Source: Bradyrhizobium sp. CB1717
Lineage (GTDB): Bacteria > Pseudomonadota > Alphaproteobacteria > Rhizobiales > Xanthobacteraceae
Reading direction: 5' to 3'
DNA: 64,000 bases
NCBI RefSeq assembly: GCF_029714325.1
Contig: NZ_CP121666.1
Span: 1,860,001 to 1,924,000, forward strand
Made by a program: the position numbers and the translations under genes. The notes under the pieces are model-generated. The model worked only from the letters and a program-made list of their open reading frames with translations, had not been told where the DNA came from and searched no databases. Below are positions 52,483-61,420 of the stretch, piece by piece (positions within the stretch are counted from its first letter, which is position 1; every line of letters begins with the position of its first letter).

Positions 52483-53442
52483 ATGGATGCAGCGAAAACG
52501 CCGGGCATCTTCATTCACCAATATGTGGGCCTGCCGATTGGTCCGGCCTTCGAACATTGGCGCGACAGGGCCGTCGGGGCCTGCGGCCTCGACATCGGAC
52601 CGAGCCATGGCGACAGCATCGATTGCCGGCTCCAGGTCAGCGTGGTCGACAATATCGTGCTCGCCATCCCCGAAGGCGCCTCCGCGCAATATTCGCGCAG
52701 CCAGAGCCACCTTGCCGACGGCAGCGACGATCTCGTGCTGATCGCGGCGCATGCGGGCCTCGTCCGCGTCGGGCAGAACGGCCACACCGTCGAGCTTGCG
52801 CCAGCGCAGATGGTGCTCGTCGACATGGGCATCACCGGTACCGTCGGCCACACCATTGAGGATCGTTTCACCAGCATCCGCATGCCGCGCCGCGCGCTGC
52901 TCGACATCAATCCGCGCGCCGAGGAGAAGCTGTCGCAAGTGCTCTCCGACGGCGCGGTCGCCGAGACCATCTTCCGCTACCATGCGCTCGCCGCCAATCA
53001 CGCGCCGCATCTCGACGCCGTCGGCCAGCGCCTGACCGCGCAGCACATGGTCGATCTCGTCGGTCTCCTGCTCGGCACCGATGCCGAGCATGCAAGCCTC
53101 GCGCGCGGCCGCGGGCACGCGGCGGCCCGCCTCGACCTGATGCAGGCCGACGTGATGGCCGCGCTCGGCCGCAACGATCTCTGCCTCGCCGAAGTCGCGA
53201 CACGCTCGGGGCTCAGCCCGCGCCAGGCGCAGCGCCTGTTCGAGCAGGCCGGCACCACCTTCACCGAATTCGTGCTGGAGCAGCGCCTCTTGCTGGCGCG
53301 AAAGCAGCTCAGTGATCCCCGCGCGAGGGCGCGCAAGATCAGCGACATCGCGCATTCCTCGGGCTTCTCCGACCTGTCCTATTTCAACCGCGCCTTCCGC
53401 AAGCGCTTTGGCGCGACGCCGTCGGAACTGCGCGAGGCGTGA
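52483..53442 (+). CDS. AraC-family transcriptional regulator
   Basis: From the ATG at 52483 it encodes 319 residues: an N-terminal cupin-like sensing domain (residues 20-190), then the AraC/XylS double HTH (NDLCLAEVATRSGLSPRQAQ, RLFEQAGTTFTEFVLEQRLL, ISDIAHSSGFSDLSYFNRAF). The second HTH ends with FRKRFGATPSEL. The ligand is unknown. It lies upstream of an NDH-2-like enzyme in the same direction and may regulate it. Upstream in-frame sequence is the repeat element, so a longer start is rejected. Confidence 0.85.
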   Translation: MDAAKTPGIFIHQYVGLPIGPAFEHWRDRAVGACGLDIGPSHGDSIDCRLQVSVVDNIVLAIPEGASAQYSRSQSHLADGSDDLVLIAAHAGLVRVGQNGHTVELAPAQMVLVDMGITGTVGHTIEDRFTSIRMPRRALLDINPRAEEKLSQVLSDGAVAETIFRYHALAANHAPHLDAVGQRLTAQHMVDLVGLLLGTDAEHASLARGRGHAAARLDLMQADVMAALGRNDLCLAEVATRSGLSPRQAQRLFEQAGTTFTEFVLEQRLLLARKQLSDPRARARKISDIAHSSGFSDLSYFNRAFRKRFGATPSELREA

Positions 53443-53562
53443 GGCCAAGGTTTTTGTGCAGCGGCCCAGCGCCGCCGCAGTTGGTCGATCCCGACGAATG
53501 GGCTATATCTAGCCGCGCGGGCAGGCCGCAGGATTCTCTTTGGAAAGTGCGAGTAGGCGGAC

Positions 53563-54786
53563 ATGGCGCGTATCGTCGTGCTCGGCGCCGGGTTTGCGGG
53601 TCTGTGGGCGGCCATCGGCGCCGCGCGTAAGCGCGACGAGATCGGCGCAGGCGGCCGTGACATCGAGATCCGCCTCATCGACCGCAACCCCTATCACAAC
53701 ATCCGCGTGCGCAATTACGAGACCGACCTCAGCGAGGTCGCGCTTCCGCTCGCGCAATTGCTCGATCCGATCGGCGTCACGCATGGCCTCGGCGAGGTCG
53801 AGTCCATCGATCCGGCGCATCGTACGATATCGCTCGTCACCAGCGGCGGGGAGGAGACGCTGAGCTATGACCGCCTCGTGCTGGCGCTCGGCAGCGAAGT
53901 CATGCGTCCCGACATTCCGGGCCTTGCCGACCATGCCTTCGATGTCGATGCCTATGCCGCGGCGCTTCGCCTCGAGGATCATCTGATTTCGCTCGGGCGC
54001 AGCGCACCGTCGCCGGGGCGATCCACCGTCGTGGTGGTCGGCGCCGGCTTCACCGGCATCGAGGTCGCGGCCGAAATGCCTGACAGGCTGGCGCGTGCCG
54101 GCATCATCGGCAGCCGCCGCATCATCCTGGTCGATCCCAACCCGGCGGTCGGCGCCACCATCGGGGTGCATGCGCGTCCCGTCATCGAAACGGCCTTGTC
54201 GTCACTCGATATCGAGACGCGGCTCGGCGTGCGCGTCGTCTCGATCGAGGCCGCCGGCATTCGTCTGAGCTCGAACGAGTTCGTTGCGGCGCAGACGGTG
54301 ATCTGGTGCGCGGGCATGCGTGCGAGCCGGCTGGCCGAAAACTTTCCGGGCGCGCGCGATCGCCTCGGGCGCCTGCTGGTCGATCCCTTCTTGCGCGTTG
54401 CGGATCTGCCTGGCGTGTTCGCGGCCGGCGACGTCGCCTCCAGCGTCGTCGACGGGCTGCATCCGACCGTAATGTCCTGCCAGTTCGCCCGGCCCATGGG
54501 CCGCTTCGCCGGCCACAATGTGGTCGCCGATCTCGTCGGTGAGCCGATGCTGCCGCTGCGGATCGACTGGTACGTCACCGTGCTCGATCTCGGCGGCTGG
54601 GGCGCGCTCTACACGGAAGGGTGGGATCGCGAGGTCCGCACCACCGGCGCGGCCGCGAAGGCGACCAAGCAGGCCATCAACTGCAAGCGCATCTATCCGC
54701 CGCTGACGGGCAGCAAGGAAGAGCTGTTCGCGGCGGCCGCACCGACCGTGCAGGCGCCGCCGCCGACTTATGGAGGGCGCCGCTGA
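53563..54786 (+). CDS. FAD-dependent NDH-2-like oxidoreductase
   Basis: This 407-residue protein has the dinucleotide fold IVVLGAGFAGLWAA for FAD and a second VVVVGAGFTGIEVAAEM for NAD(P)H, then GVFAAGDVAS near the C-terminus. This is the pyridine-nucleotide-disulfide/NADH dehydrogenase type 2 layout, moving electrons from NADH to quinones or another acceptor. The C-terminal membrane helix typical of NDH-2 is not evident, so the substrate is open. Follows the AraC gene. Confidence 0.85.
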   Translation: MARIVVLGAGFAGLWAAIGAARKRDEIGAGGRDIEIRLIDRNPYHNIRVRNYETDLSEVALPLAQLLDPIGVTHGLGEVESIDPAHRTISLVTSGGEETLSYDRLVLALGSEVMRPDIPGLADHAFDVDAYAAALRLEDHLISLGRSAPSPGRSTVVVVGAGFTGIEVAAEMPDRLARAGIIGSRRIILVDPNPAVGATIGVHARPVIETALSSLDIETRLGVRVVSIEAAGIRLSSNEFVAAQTVIWCAGMRASRLAENFPGARDRLGRLLVDPFLRVADLPGVFAAGDVASSVVDGLHPTVMSCQFARPMGRFAGHNVVADLVGEPMLPLRIDWYVTVLDLGGWGALYTEGWDREVRTTGAAAKATKQAINCKRIYPPLTGSKEELFAAAAPTVQAPPPTYGGRR

Positions 54787-54932
54787 GACGGACGGGGCAT
54801 CCACCAAGCCAAGCGATGCCACGAAGCTGTTTTCGTCGGTGCTCGACATGTTCCGGAAAAAAAGCGAAAGTATTCTTGTATTCGGAAGGACGACATTTGG
54901 TCCGTTAGTTTATTCACCTGGAGAATTGCACG

Positions 54933-55100
54933 ATGACCAGCGAGCACGAGAGCGTTGACTCGAAGCCGGCGAACAAAAGCCGCGAGCCCGTCGACAAGAT
55001 AGAGAATGGGGCCCTCAAGGACGAACAGTTGGACGAGGTCACTGGAGGGGGTGGTGGCTTGGTACCCAGGGTACCCGGTCCAGCTCCACAAACCCCCTGA
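54933..55100 (+). CDS. Double-glycine leader peptide (bacteriocin/RiPP-type precursor candidate)
   Basis: It has 55 residues from the ATG at 54933 with GGAG upstream. The leader ends ALKDEQLDEVTGGGGG, matching the LS/LxxxEL-x-x-(V/I)-x-GG pattern cleaved by C39 peptidase-type ABC exporters. The core would be the short Pro-rich LVPRVPGPAPQTP. A perfect 8-bp hairpin with a T-rich tail follows. No maturase or exporter lies nearby in the window, so processing partners are elsewhere or absent. Confidence 0.6.
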   Translation: MTSEHESVDSKPANKSREPVDKIENGALKDEQLDEVTGGGGGLVPRVPGPAPQTP

Positions 55101-55121
55101 ACTCGACTCGTCATGCTTCGA

Positions 55122-55152
55122 GGAGCGGCGTCAGCCGCTCCTTCTGGTTTTT
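55122..55152 (+). terminator. Hairpin terminator after the peptide gene
   Basis: GGAGCGGC (55122-55129) pairs with GCCGCTCC (55134-55141) around a 4-base loop, followed by TTCTGGTTTTT. It lies 21 bases after the peptide stop. Confidence 0.75.
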
Positions 55153-56033
55153 GGCGCGAGGCAGCGTCGCCTGCCAGCCTTGCGTTGCCTGTCGGACAAA
55201 ACGCACCACCCGTTGCTCAACCATCGACCAAAAATACAATTGAGAAGCTACTTATCACTACTAATCCGGCGAGCCATATGCGTTTGATAGTCCATGTCGA
55301 ATTCTCGACGATCGATGGCGCAGTGCGAACCATTTCGGGCCCGGGACCGGGCAAAGCCATTCGTTGTCAAGGCACGCCCGGCAATCCACAATCCCTTGCG
55401 TTGCCTGACGGGCAAAACACACGAGGCGTGGGGCAATATCCGCCGGCAAAAATATTCCACTTTACCGAAATTCGGAAATGACGTATGTGTCGCCGCAACC
55501 CGGCCCGAGGAAGAGGGGCGTATCGCGATCGTCACGAACGTGGGCCGGGCGGCGGTGGACGTGGGTCACATCGGCGCGAAGGGTTTTGCAGGGCGGGCGA
55601 CCGTGAGCAAAAACGTCGCGCACACGACCGGTGTGATCGGCGTACGGCAAAATCGTGTGGTCCTGGCGCCCGGGGTTTGTGCGCCAAGTCTTGTGGTGAT
55701 GCGCGGCCCAACCGGGCTCTCGCATCGATCATCCGCAAGGCGACGGGGGCAATAGTGCATCGCTCCCCGGGGAGATCACGACATAAGCGGTCAAACCACT
55801 GCGCAGGGAAGGCCGGATGTTCAGGCTTCACCTGTATGCCGCTGTGCAAATCTTCTGACTGCAACCTCGCACAGTGGACCGCGGGTGCCAGCCGGCACCC
55901 GGTCTTCCCTGCGCCCTCTTTCATTTGAGGGTGAAGCGGCCAGGCAAAGCTCGGGCGAGATGAGCCGCGAGGAGGCGAAGATGTGTCTGCGATGAAGTTG
56001 CGAATTGAGAAGCCGCGCCCGTACCCCAAACAC
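55153..56033. repeat. Gene-poor repeat region
   Basis: Two direct copies of a near-identical 20-odd bp unit occur, CTTGCGTTGCCTGTCGGACA near 55180 and CTTGCGTTGCCTGACGGGCA near 55396, each followed by CAAAAxxCAC. Frames here (up to 153 codons) read as Arg/Gly/Ser-rich, with conflicting overlaps on both strands. I recognise the style of bradyrhizobial intergenic repeats, not a gene. Confidence 0.5.
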
Positions 56034-56120
56034 CGTCATTGCGAGCGTCGCGAAGCAATCCAGGCTGCTTCTACGGAGGCAGCCTGGATTGCTTCGTCGC
56101 AAGAGCTCCTCGCAATGACG
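56034..56120. repeat. Palindromic repeat element (CGTCATTGCGAGC family)
   Basis: The outer arms CGTCATTGCGAG and CTCGCAATGACG pair, and GAAGCAATCCAGGCTGC pairs with GCAGCCTGGATTGCTTC inside. The loop is TTCTACGGAG. It is a well-known style of intergenic palindromic element in Bradyrhizobium. Confidence 0.8.
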
Positions 56121-56167
56121 AGGTTGAGGCGCGAATTCGCAATCACGCGAGTTACCCCAGACGTGAG

Positions 56168-56194
56168 AAAGCGCCCGTGGGGGGCGGGCGCTTT
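56168..56194 (-). terminator. Hairpin terminator downstream of the small membrane gene
   Basis: AAAGCGCCCG (56168-56177) pairs with CGGGCGCTTT (56185-56194) with a 7-base loop. Reading leftward the stem ends in TTTCTC, so it fits the end of the transcript from 56294-56494. Confidence 0.65.
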
Positions 56195-56293
56195 CCGTAG
56201 TCGACTTGGGGTTGGGGTCGTCTACATATCCACGTGGCGACTTTGGGGGGCTGGTAAAGAGCCGCGTGAATTCACAAAACTTGTCAGATCTCC

Positions 56294-56494
56294 TTATCGA
56301 ACGAGGGACGCGTTCGAGCTGGTGATAACGACCGGCTTGCCGGCCTTGATGACGCGGGCCGTCTGGGTCAGACCTTCATCCGAACCCGAGCGTGCCGTGA
56401 TGCCGAAGCCCGCCACCGCGATCCCTGCGACGAGGGCGACGACCACAATCTTCAAATGGGTCGCGCGATCGGCGCTGTAGATCGAGTGGTTCAT
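56294..56494 (-). CDS. Small membrane protein, 66 residues
   Basis: AGGAGG precedes the ATG. The N-terminal 18 residues are polar, then a membrane span (LKIVVVALVAGIAVAGFGIT) and a polar tail (GLTQTARVIKAGKPVVITSS). Short single-span proteins of this type are common in bradyrhizobia. Function unknown. A strong hairpin lies downstream. Confidence 0.65.
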   Translation of the reverse strand: MNHSIYSADRATHLKIVVVALVAGIAVAGFGITARSGSDEGLTQTARVIKAGKPVVITSSNASLVR

Positions 56495-56634
56495 GGAAGC
56501 CTCCTGCCGCCACCTACCCGAAGTAGTCGCCGGCCGTTTGAGGCAGGTTCATGCTTCCGGTGCCCAACAACGTAGTATTGGGCGGATTCGTTCCCAAGAG
56601 GCGATCACAAGAGCGTGACAGGACGTGAAAGATC

Positions 56635-56667
56635 GCGATCAAAAACGGCTCTTGATCGCTCTTTTTT
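56635..56667 (+). terminator. Orphan rightward intrinsic terminator
   Basis: GCGATCAA (56635-56642) pairs with TTGATCGC (56652-56659), followed by TCTTTTTT. No plus-strand gene precedes it. It may end a small RNA starting in 56495-56630. Confidence 0.5.
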
Positions 56668-56788
56668 ATAATTATTTCAAAGCTGTAATGTGCCTTCCGG
56701 GAGCCTTTTGGGGCTTTGGTCCACAAGGCGCCAGGAACTCAAAAACCATTTGCCTGTGGCCGAAAAACACACGGCTTCTTAAGGCAAA

Positions 56789-58930
56789 TCAGATGCTTCC
56801 GACCGTTTTCAACCTCGCCCTGGGGTGGATTTCAGCCTGCGACAGCACGGTGGTCTGGGCGCGGAACCGCTCAACGAGAGAGCGCACGAAGGGACGAATT
56901 GCCGCAGAGGTGACCAGCACCGGTGCCTCGCCTTCGCGGGCGGCGCGCTCGAAGGCCTCGCGCACGGCGGTCATGAACTCCGAGAGCTTCGAGGGTTGCA
57001 TCGCGAGGCTGCGCTCCTCGCCCTGACCGATGATGGATTCGGCGAAGGCCTGCTCCCAGCGCGCCGACAGCGCGATCAGCGGCAGATAGCCGTTGTATGA
57101 GGTGTTTTGCGCGCAGATCTGCCGGGCAAGGCGAGCACGGACGTGCTCGACCATGGTGGAGGGATTGCGCGAGAAGGCGAGCGAGTCCGCAATGCCCTCG
57201 AGGATGGTCGAGAGGTCGCGGATCGAGATGCGCTCGGCGAGCAGCAGTTGGAGCACGCGCTGGATGCCGGAGACCGTGACCTGGCCGGGGACGATGTCCT
57301 TGACCAGCTCGCTCTGCTCCTTCGGCAGCTCCTTGAGCAGCTTCTGCACCTCGCCATAGGAGAGCAGGTCCGACATGTTGGCCTTGAGCAGCTCGGTAAG
57401 ATGCGTCGAGAGCACGGTCGCGGCGTCGACGACGGTGTAGCCCTTGAGCGAGGCCTCTTCCTTGAGGCTGGCATCGACCCAGGTTGCGGGCAGGCCGAAG
57501 GTCGGCTCGGTGGTGTGGATGCCGGGCACCTGAACCTGGCTGCCGCCGGGGTCCATGACCATGAACTGGTTCGGCCAGATCTTGCCGGTGCCGGCGTCGA
57601 CCTCCTTGATCTTGATGATGTAGGTGTTGGCTTCGAGCTGGACGTTGTCGAGGATGCGCACCGCCGGCATCACAAAACCCATCTCGATCGCGAGCGAGCG
57701 GCGCAGCGCCTTGATCTGCTCGGTGAGGCGGTCGGTGCCGTCTGGCCCGTTGACCAGCGGCAGCAGGGCATAGCCGAGCTCGATCTTGAGGTCGTCGATC
57801 TTCAGCGCAGCCGAGATCGGCTCTTCCGCCGCGGCCGCGCCGGGCGCACCCGGTGCACCGGCGGCAGGCGCGGCGGTGGCGGCTTCCTCGGCCTTCGCGG
57901 CGGTGCGCTTGTGGTTGCGGGCGTGCCAGGCCAGCGCGCCGGCGCCGGCACCGAGCGCCAGGAAGGGAATGGTCGGAATGCCCGGCAGCGCCGCCAGCAC
58001 CAGCATCACCGCCGAGGACATCGCCAGCGCCTGCGGATAGCCGGAGAACTGCTTCATCAGCGCCTTGTCGGCGGCGCCGGAGACGCCGGCCTTGGAGACG
58101 AGCAGGCCCGCGGCGGTCGAGACGATCAGCGCCGGCACCTGGGTGACGAGGCCGTCACCCACCGTCAGCAGCGTGTAGCTGCGTCCGGCGTCGGCGAAAG
58201 ACATGCCCTGCTGCGCCACGCCGATGATCATGCCGCCGACGACGTTGATGAAGACGATCAAAAGGCCGGCGATGGCGTCGCCGCGGACGAATTTGGAGGC
58301 ACCGTCCATGGCGCCGAAGAAGCCGCTCTCGTCCTCCAGCTCCTTGCGCCGCTGCTTGGCGACCTTCTCGTCGATCAGGCCGGCGGAGAGGTCGGCGTCG
58401 ATCGCCATCTGCTTGCCGGGCATGGCGTCGAGGTGGAAGCGCGCGGCGACTTCGGCGATGCGGCCCGAACCCTTGGTGATGACGACGAAATTGACGATGA
58501 TCAGGATGGCGAAGACGATGATGCCGATGACGAAATTGCCGCCCATCACGAAGCTGCCGAAGGCCTCGATGACGTGACCGGCGGCGTCCGTGCCCTCGTG
58601 GCCGTGCGACAGGATCAGGCGGGTCGAGGCCATGTTGAGCGACAGGCGCAGCATGGTCGAGATCAGCAGGATGGTCGGGAAGGCCGAGAATTCCAATGGC
58701 GCCTGGATGAACAGCGAGGTCATCAGGATCAGGATCGAGAGCGTGATCGAGATCGCCAGGAACAGGTCCAGCACGATCGCGGGCAGGGGAAGGATCAGCA
58801 CCACCAGGATGGTGAGAATGCCGAGCGCCAGCGCGATGTCGCCGCGCTTGAGAATATTGACGATCTCGTTGAGGGAGGGGATGCCGGGCTTTGCTGCGCC
58901 TACGCCCTGTCCCGCGGTGACGTCGACCAT
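56789..58930 (-). CDS. flhA: Flagellar export gate FlhA
   Basis: It has 713 residues from the ATG at 58930 (GGGGAGG precedes it; upstream frame is rejected). The N-terminal part holds eight membrane helices (for example ALALGILTILVVLILPLPAI, LDLFLAISITLSILILMTSL) and the conserved cytoplasmic FHIPEP-type loop region (KGSGRIAEVAARFHLDAMPG). The C-terminal cytoplasmic domain, from about 340, binds chaperone-substrate complexes and FliI/FliJ. It is far from fliI here, an arrangement seen in alphaproteobacteria. Confidence 0.95.
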   Translation of the reverse strand: MVDVTAGQGVGAAKPGIPSLNEIVNILKRGDIALALGILTILVVLILPLPAIVLDLFLAISITLSILILMTSLFIQAPLEFSAFPTILLISTMLRLSLNMASTRLILSHGHEGTDAAGHVIEAFGSFVMGGNFVIGIIVFAILIIVNFVVITKGSGRIAEVAARFHLDAMPGKQMAIDADLSAGLIDEKVAKQRRKELEDESGFFGAMDGASKFVRGDAIAGLLIVFINVVGGMIIGVAQQGMSFADAGRSYTLLTVGDGLVTQVPALIVSTAAGLLVSKAGVSGAADKALMKQFSGYPQALAMSSAVMLVLAALPGIPTIPFLALGAGAGALAWHARNHKRTAAKAEEAATAAPAAGAPGAPGAAAAEEPISAALKIDDLKIELGYALLPLVNGPDGTDRLTEQIKALRRSLAIEMGFVMPAVRILDNVQLEANTYIIKIKEVDAGTGKIWPNQFMVMDPGGSQVQVPGIHTTEPTFGLPATWVDASLKEEASLKGYTVVDAATVLSTHLTELLKANMSDLLSYGEVQKLLKELPKEQSELVKDIVPGQVTVSGIQRVLQLLLAERISIRDLSTILEGIADSLAFSRNPSTMVEHVRARLARQICAQNTSYNGYLPLIALSARWEQAFAESIIGQGEERSLAMQPSKLSEFMTAVREAFERAAREGEAPVLVTSAAIRPFVRSLVERFRAQTTVLSQAEIHPRARLKTVGSI

Positions 58931-59163
58931 GGTAGCTGCCTCCCCGCGCGACTGCCGGCCGCGCGCCCCAAACGTCTGCGCGGCGGCCGATGGGCCGCCG
59001 TTCCGAAAGTGAGGCACCGCACTGGCGTCCACGGGAGCTCCCGTTCTACGCGGCTGACGACACTCGACTTCACTGGGCAATTCTTGCCGGGTGTATGGTT
59101 AGCAAAGGGTTAACGGAGGGGATGGCAGGGGGCAGACCGGGGTGTTTCGGGGACTATCCGGAC

Positions 59164-59244
59164 GTCGTTCCGGGGCGGCTCGCAGAGCCGAACCCGGAAC
59201 CTCGAGATTCCGGGTTCGGTCCTGCGGACCGCCCCGGAATGACG
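59164..59244. repeat. Palindromic repeat element (GTCGTTCCGGGGCGGC family)
   Basis: CGTTCCGGGGCGG and CCGCCCCGGAATG form the outer arms; AACCCGGAA and TTCCGGGTT the inner arms. It lies between flhA and the copper operon, possibly ending or insulating transcription. Another member of the intergenic palindromes of this genus. Confidence 0.75.
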
Positions 59245-59262
59245 GTTGAGAGGGGCCGCCCC

Positions 59263-59565
59263 CTACTTCGCCTTCTCCATCTTCGTCACCGTGTACCCCG
59301 AGGTCGCTTCCTCGGCCTCGAAGGTCACCTTGTCGCCGACCTTCACCTGCTTGAGCATGGCGGGGTCCTTGACGCGGTAGACCATGGTCATGGGCTCCTC
59401 CATGCCGAGGCTCTTGGCCGGGCCGTGCTTGAGCGTGATCTTGCCCGCGCCCTCGTCGATCTTCTTGATCTCGCCGCTGATCGAAGCGCTCTGCGCCGCG
59501 ACCGCGCCGAAGGCCAGGCCTGCGCTCAGCGCGAGCGCTGCAGCGATGCGGATGATCTTGTTCAT
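59263..59565 (-). CDS. CusF-like periplasmic copper-binding protein
   Basis: A signal peptide (RIAAALALSAGLAFGAVA) precedes an OB-type fold of about 75 residues: ISGEIKKIDEGAGKITLKHG, LGMEEPMTMVYRVKDPAML, and VGDKVTFEAEE. This pattern (KHGPAKSLGM-PMTM) is the CusF copper-chaperone family; Met residues can bind Cu(I). It is the last gene in the copper operon. Confidence 0.85.
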   Translation of the reverse strand: MNKIIRIAAALALSAGLAFGAVAAQSASISGEIKKIDEGAGKITLKHGPAKSLGMEEPMTMVYRVKDPAMLKQVKVGDKVTFEAEEATSGYTVTKMEKAK

Positions 59566-59581
59566 GGCTCTCTCCTTTGGC

Positions 59582-60037
59582 TCATTTCACGGTGACGTGG
59601 CCGACCATGCCGTACTCGCGATGGTCGGGGATCAGGCAGGAGAATTCGAATGTGCCGGCCTTGGTGAATTTCCAGACGATCTCGGCCGTCTTGCTCGGCG
59701 CAAGCCGCACCCCGTTCGGCTCGTCGTGCTCCATGTGCGGATGCTTCTTCATCACCTCGGCATGCGCGAGGTTCTCCTTGGTGGTCGCCAGCAGGAACTC
59801 GTGGTCCTCCTTGCCGACGTTGCGCAGCACGAAGCGGATCTGCTCGCCGCGCTTCACATTGATCTTCGACGGCTCGTACGACATCTCGCTTAGCGAGACC
59901 TCGATGGTGCGCGCCGGCTTCTTGGGATCGCCGGGCTCGCCCGCTGAAAAGGACGCCTGGCCGTGATTTTCGTGCGCGCCGGCGGACGAGATCGAGAGCG
60001 CTGCCAGCGCGAGGACGAATGTGACGGTCTTTTTCAT
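59582..60037 (-). CDS. Cupredoxin-domain copper protein
   Basis: From the ATG at 60037 a signal peptide (VTFVLALAALSISSAGAHEN) is followed by a cupredoxin domain with a type-1-like site: His in VGKEDHEFL, Cys in FEFSCLIPDH, the His of PDHREYG, and a Met in GMVGHVTV. 151 residues. It probably carries copper or electrons in the periplasm, downstream of the multicopper oxidase. Confidence 0.85.
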   Translation of the reverse strand: MKKTVTFVLALAALSISSAGAHENHGQASFSAGEPGDPKKPARTIEVSLSEMSYEPSKINVKRGEQIRFVLRNVGKEDHEFLLATTKENLAHAEVMKKHPHMEHDEPNGVRLAPSKTAEIVWKFTKAGTFEFSCLIPDHREYGMVGHVTVK

Positions 60038-60069
60038 TGTAGTCTCCAGTTGGTGGTTCATCGAAACGC

Positions 60070-61407
60070 TCACATCTTCATGTTCTTCATCGGCGGACTG
60101 CCTGGTTTTTGCCGCGCCGGCTCCGCGGCCGGCGCCGTGACCTCGTAGGCGACGGTGCCTTGCGGGAATTTGTACGGACCGGGATCGCGGTAATCGTCGC
60201 GCGCGAGGTCCTCGCGGATCTTCATCACCGTGAACATGCCGCCCATCTCGATCGGACCGAATTGACCGGTGCCGGTCATCATCGGCAGCGTGTTGTCGGG
60301 CGCGGGCATTTCCATGTTGCCCATGGCCATGCCGGTCGAGCCCATCGCCATGCCGTCAGGTGCGAGCTTGCCGACGGCCTTGGCGAGATCCTTGCGCGAC
60401 ACGCCGATGAGGTTGCGCACCTCGTGCCCCATCGCATTCATGGTGTGGTGCGATTTGTGGCAGTGGAACGCCCAGTCGCCGGGATTGTCGGCGAGCACGT
60501 CGAACACCCTGACCGCGCCGACCGGAACGTCGGTCGTCGTCTCCGGATATTGCGCGCTCTCCGGGATCCAGCCGCCGTCGGTGCAGGTCACCGCAAAGCT
60601 GTGGCCGTGCAGATGGATCGGATGGTTGGTCATGCTGAGATTGCCGATGCGCACGCGCACCTTGTCGCCGAGCCGCACCGGCAGGGGATCGATCCCCGGA
60701 AACACCCGCGAATTCCAGGTCCACATGTTGAAGTCGGTCATCTCGTTGACCTGCGGCAGATAGGTGCCGGGGTCGACGCGATAGGTGCTCATTACGAAGA
60801 CGTAGTCGCGGTCGACGGGGCGGAAGCTTTGATCGCGCGGGTGCACGACGACCATGCCCATCATGCCCATCGCCATCTGCACCATCTCGTCGGAATGCGG
60901 GTGGTACATGAAGGTCCCGCTCTTCTTCATCTCGAACTCGTAGACGAAGGTCTTGCCCGGATCGATGTGCGGCTGGTTCAATCCGCCGACCCCGTCCATG
61001 CCGCTGGGGATGATCATGCCGTGCCAGTGCACGGTGGTGTATTCGGGCAGTCTGTTGGTGACGAAGATGCGGACCTTGTCGCCCTCGACTGCCTCGATGG
61101 TCGGGCCCGGCGACTGGCCGTTATAGCCCCACAGATTCACCTTCATGCCTTCGGCGAACTCGCGCACCACGGGTTCGGCGACGAGATGGAATTCCTTCCA
61201 GTCGCCGTTCATGCGGAACGGCAGCGACCAGCCGTTCAGCGTCACCACGGGGCGATAGTCGGGGCCGCTGATCGGATGCAGCGGAGGCTGCATCACCACC
61301 TTGTCCATGGTGGGCGCTTCCGGAATCGATGCGGCCTGGACGCGGCCGCTGATGGCCGACGCGCTGGCAAGCGCGGCGGTGCCCAAAAATCCTCGGCGGG
61401 AAAACAT
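60070..61407 (-). CDS. Multicopper oxidase (CopA/CueO-like)
   Basis: The start at 61407 (MFSRRGFLGTAALASASA) gives a Tat-type signal with SRRGF. The enzyme has the four copper motifs: HWHGMIIP, YHPHSDEMVQM, HPIHLHGHS and the final HCHKSHH with a Met-rich tail (GMAMGSTGMAMGNMEM). It should oxidise Cu(I) in the periplasm. GGAGG precedes the start by 5 bases. The C-terminal Met cluster is typical for copper-resistance enzymes. 445 residues. Confidence 0.9.
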   Translation of the reverse strand: MFSRRGFLGTAALASASAISGRVQAASIPEAPTMDKVVMQPPLHPISGPDYRPVVTLNGWSLPFRMNGDWKEFHLVAEPVVREFAEGMKVNLWGYNGQSPGPTIEAVEGDKVRIFVTNRLPEYTTVHWHGMIIPSGMDGVGGLNQPHIDPGKTFVYEFEMKKSGTFMYHPHSDEMVQMAMGMMGMVVVHPRDQSFRPVDRDYVFVMSTYRVDPGTYLPQVNEMTDFNMWTWNSRVFPGIDPLPVRLGDKVRVRIGNLSMTNHPIHLHGHSFAVTCTDGGWIPESAQYPETTTDVPVGAVRVFDVLADNPGDWAFHCHKSHHTMNAMGHEVRNLIGVSRKDLAKAVGKLAPDGMAMGSTGMAMGNMEMPAPDNTLPMMTGTGQFGPIEMGGMFTVMKIREDLARDDYRDPGPYKFPQGTVAYEVTAPAAEPARQKPGSPPMKNMKM

Positions 61408-61420
61408 CTTGGCCTCCATC

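Noticed and set aside
54933..55100. LVPR in the peptide core as a protease site
   Set aside because: Matches a known protease recognition sequence by chance; there is no biological reason to expect it here.
55248..56029. Several 90-165-codon frames on both strands
   Set aside because: Mutually overlapping, Arg/Gly/Ser-rich and without start signals; the region looks like intergenic repeat DNA.
57107..59113. Antisense frame of 668 codons over flhA
   Set aside because: FlhA is certain on the other strand; this translation is Asp/His/Arg-rich with no recognisable fold.
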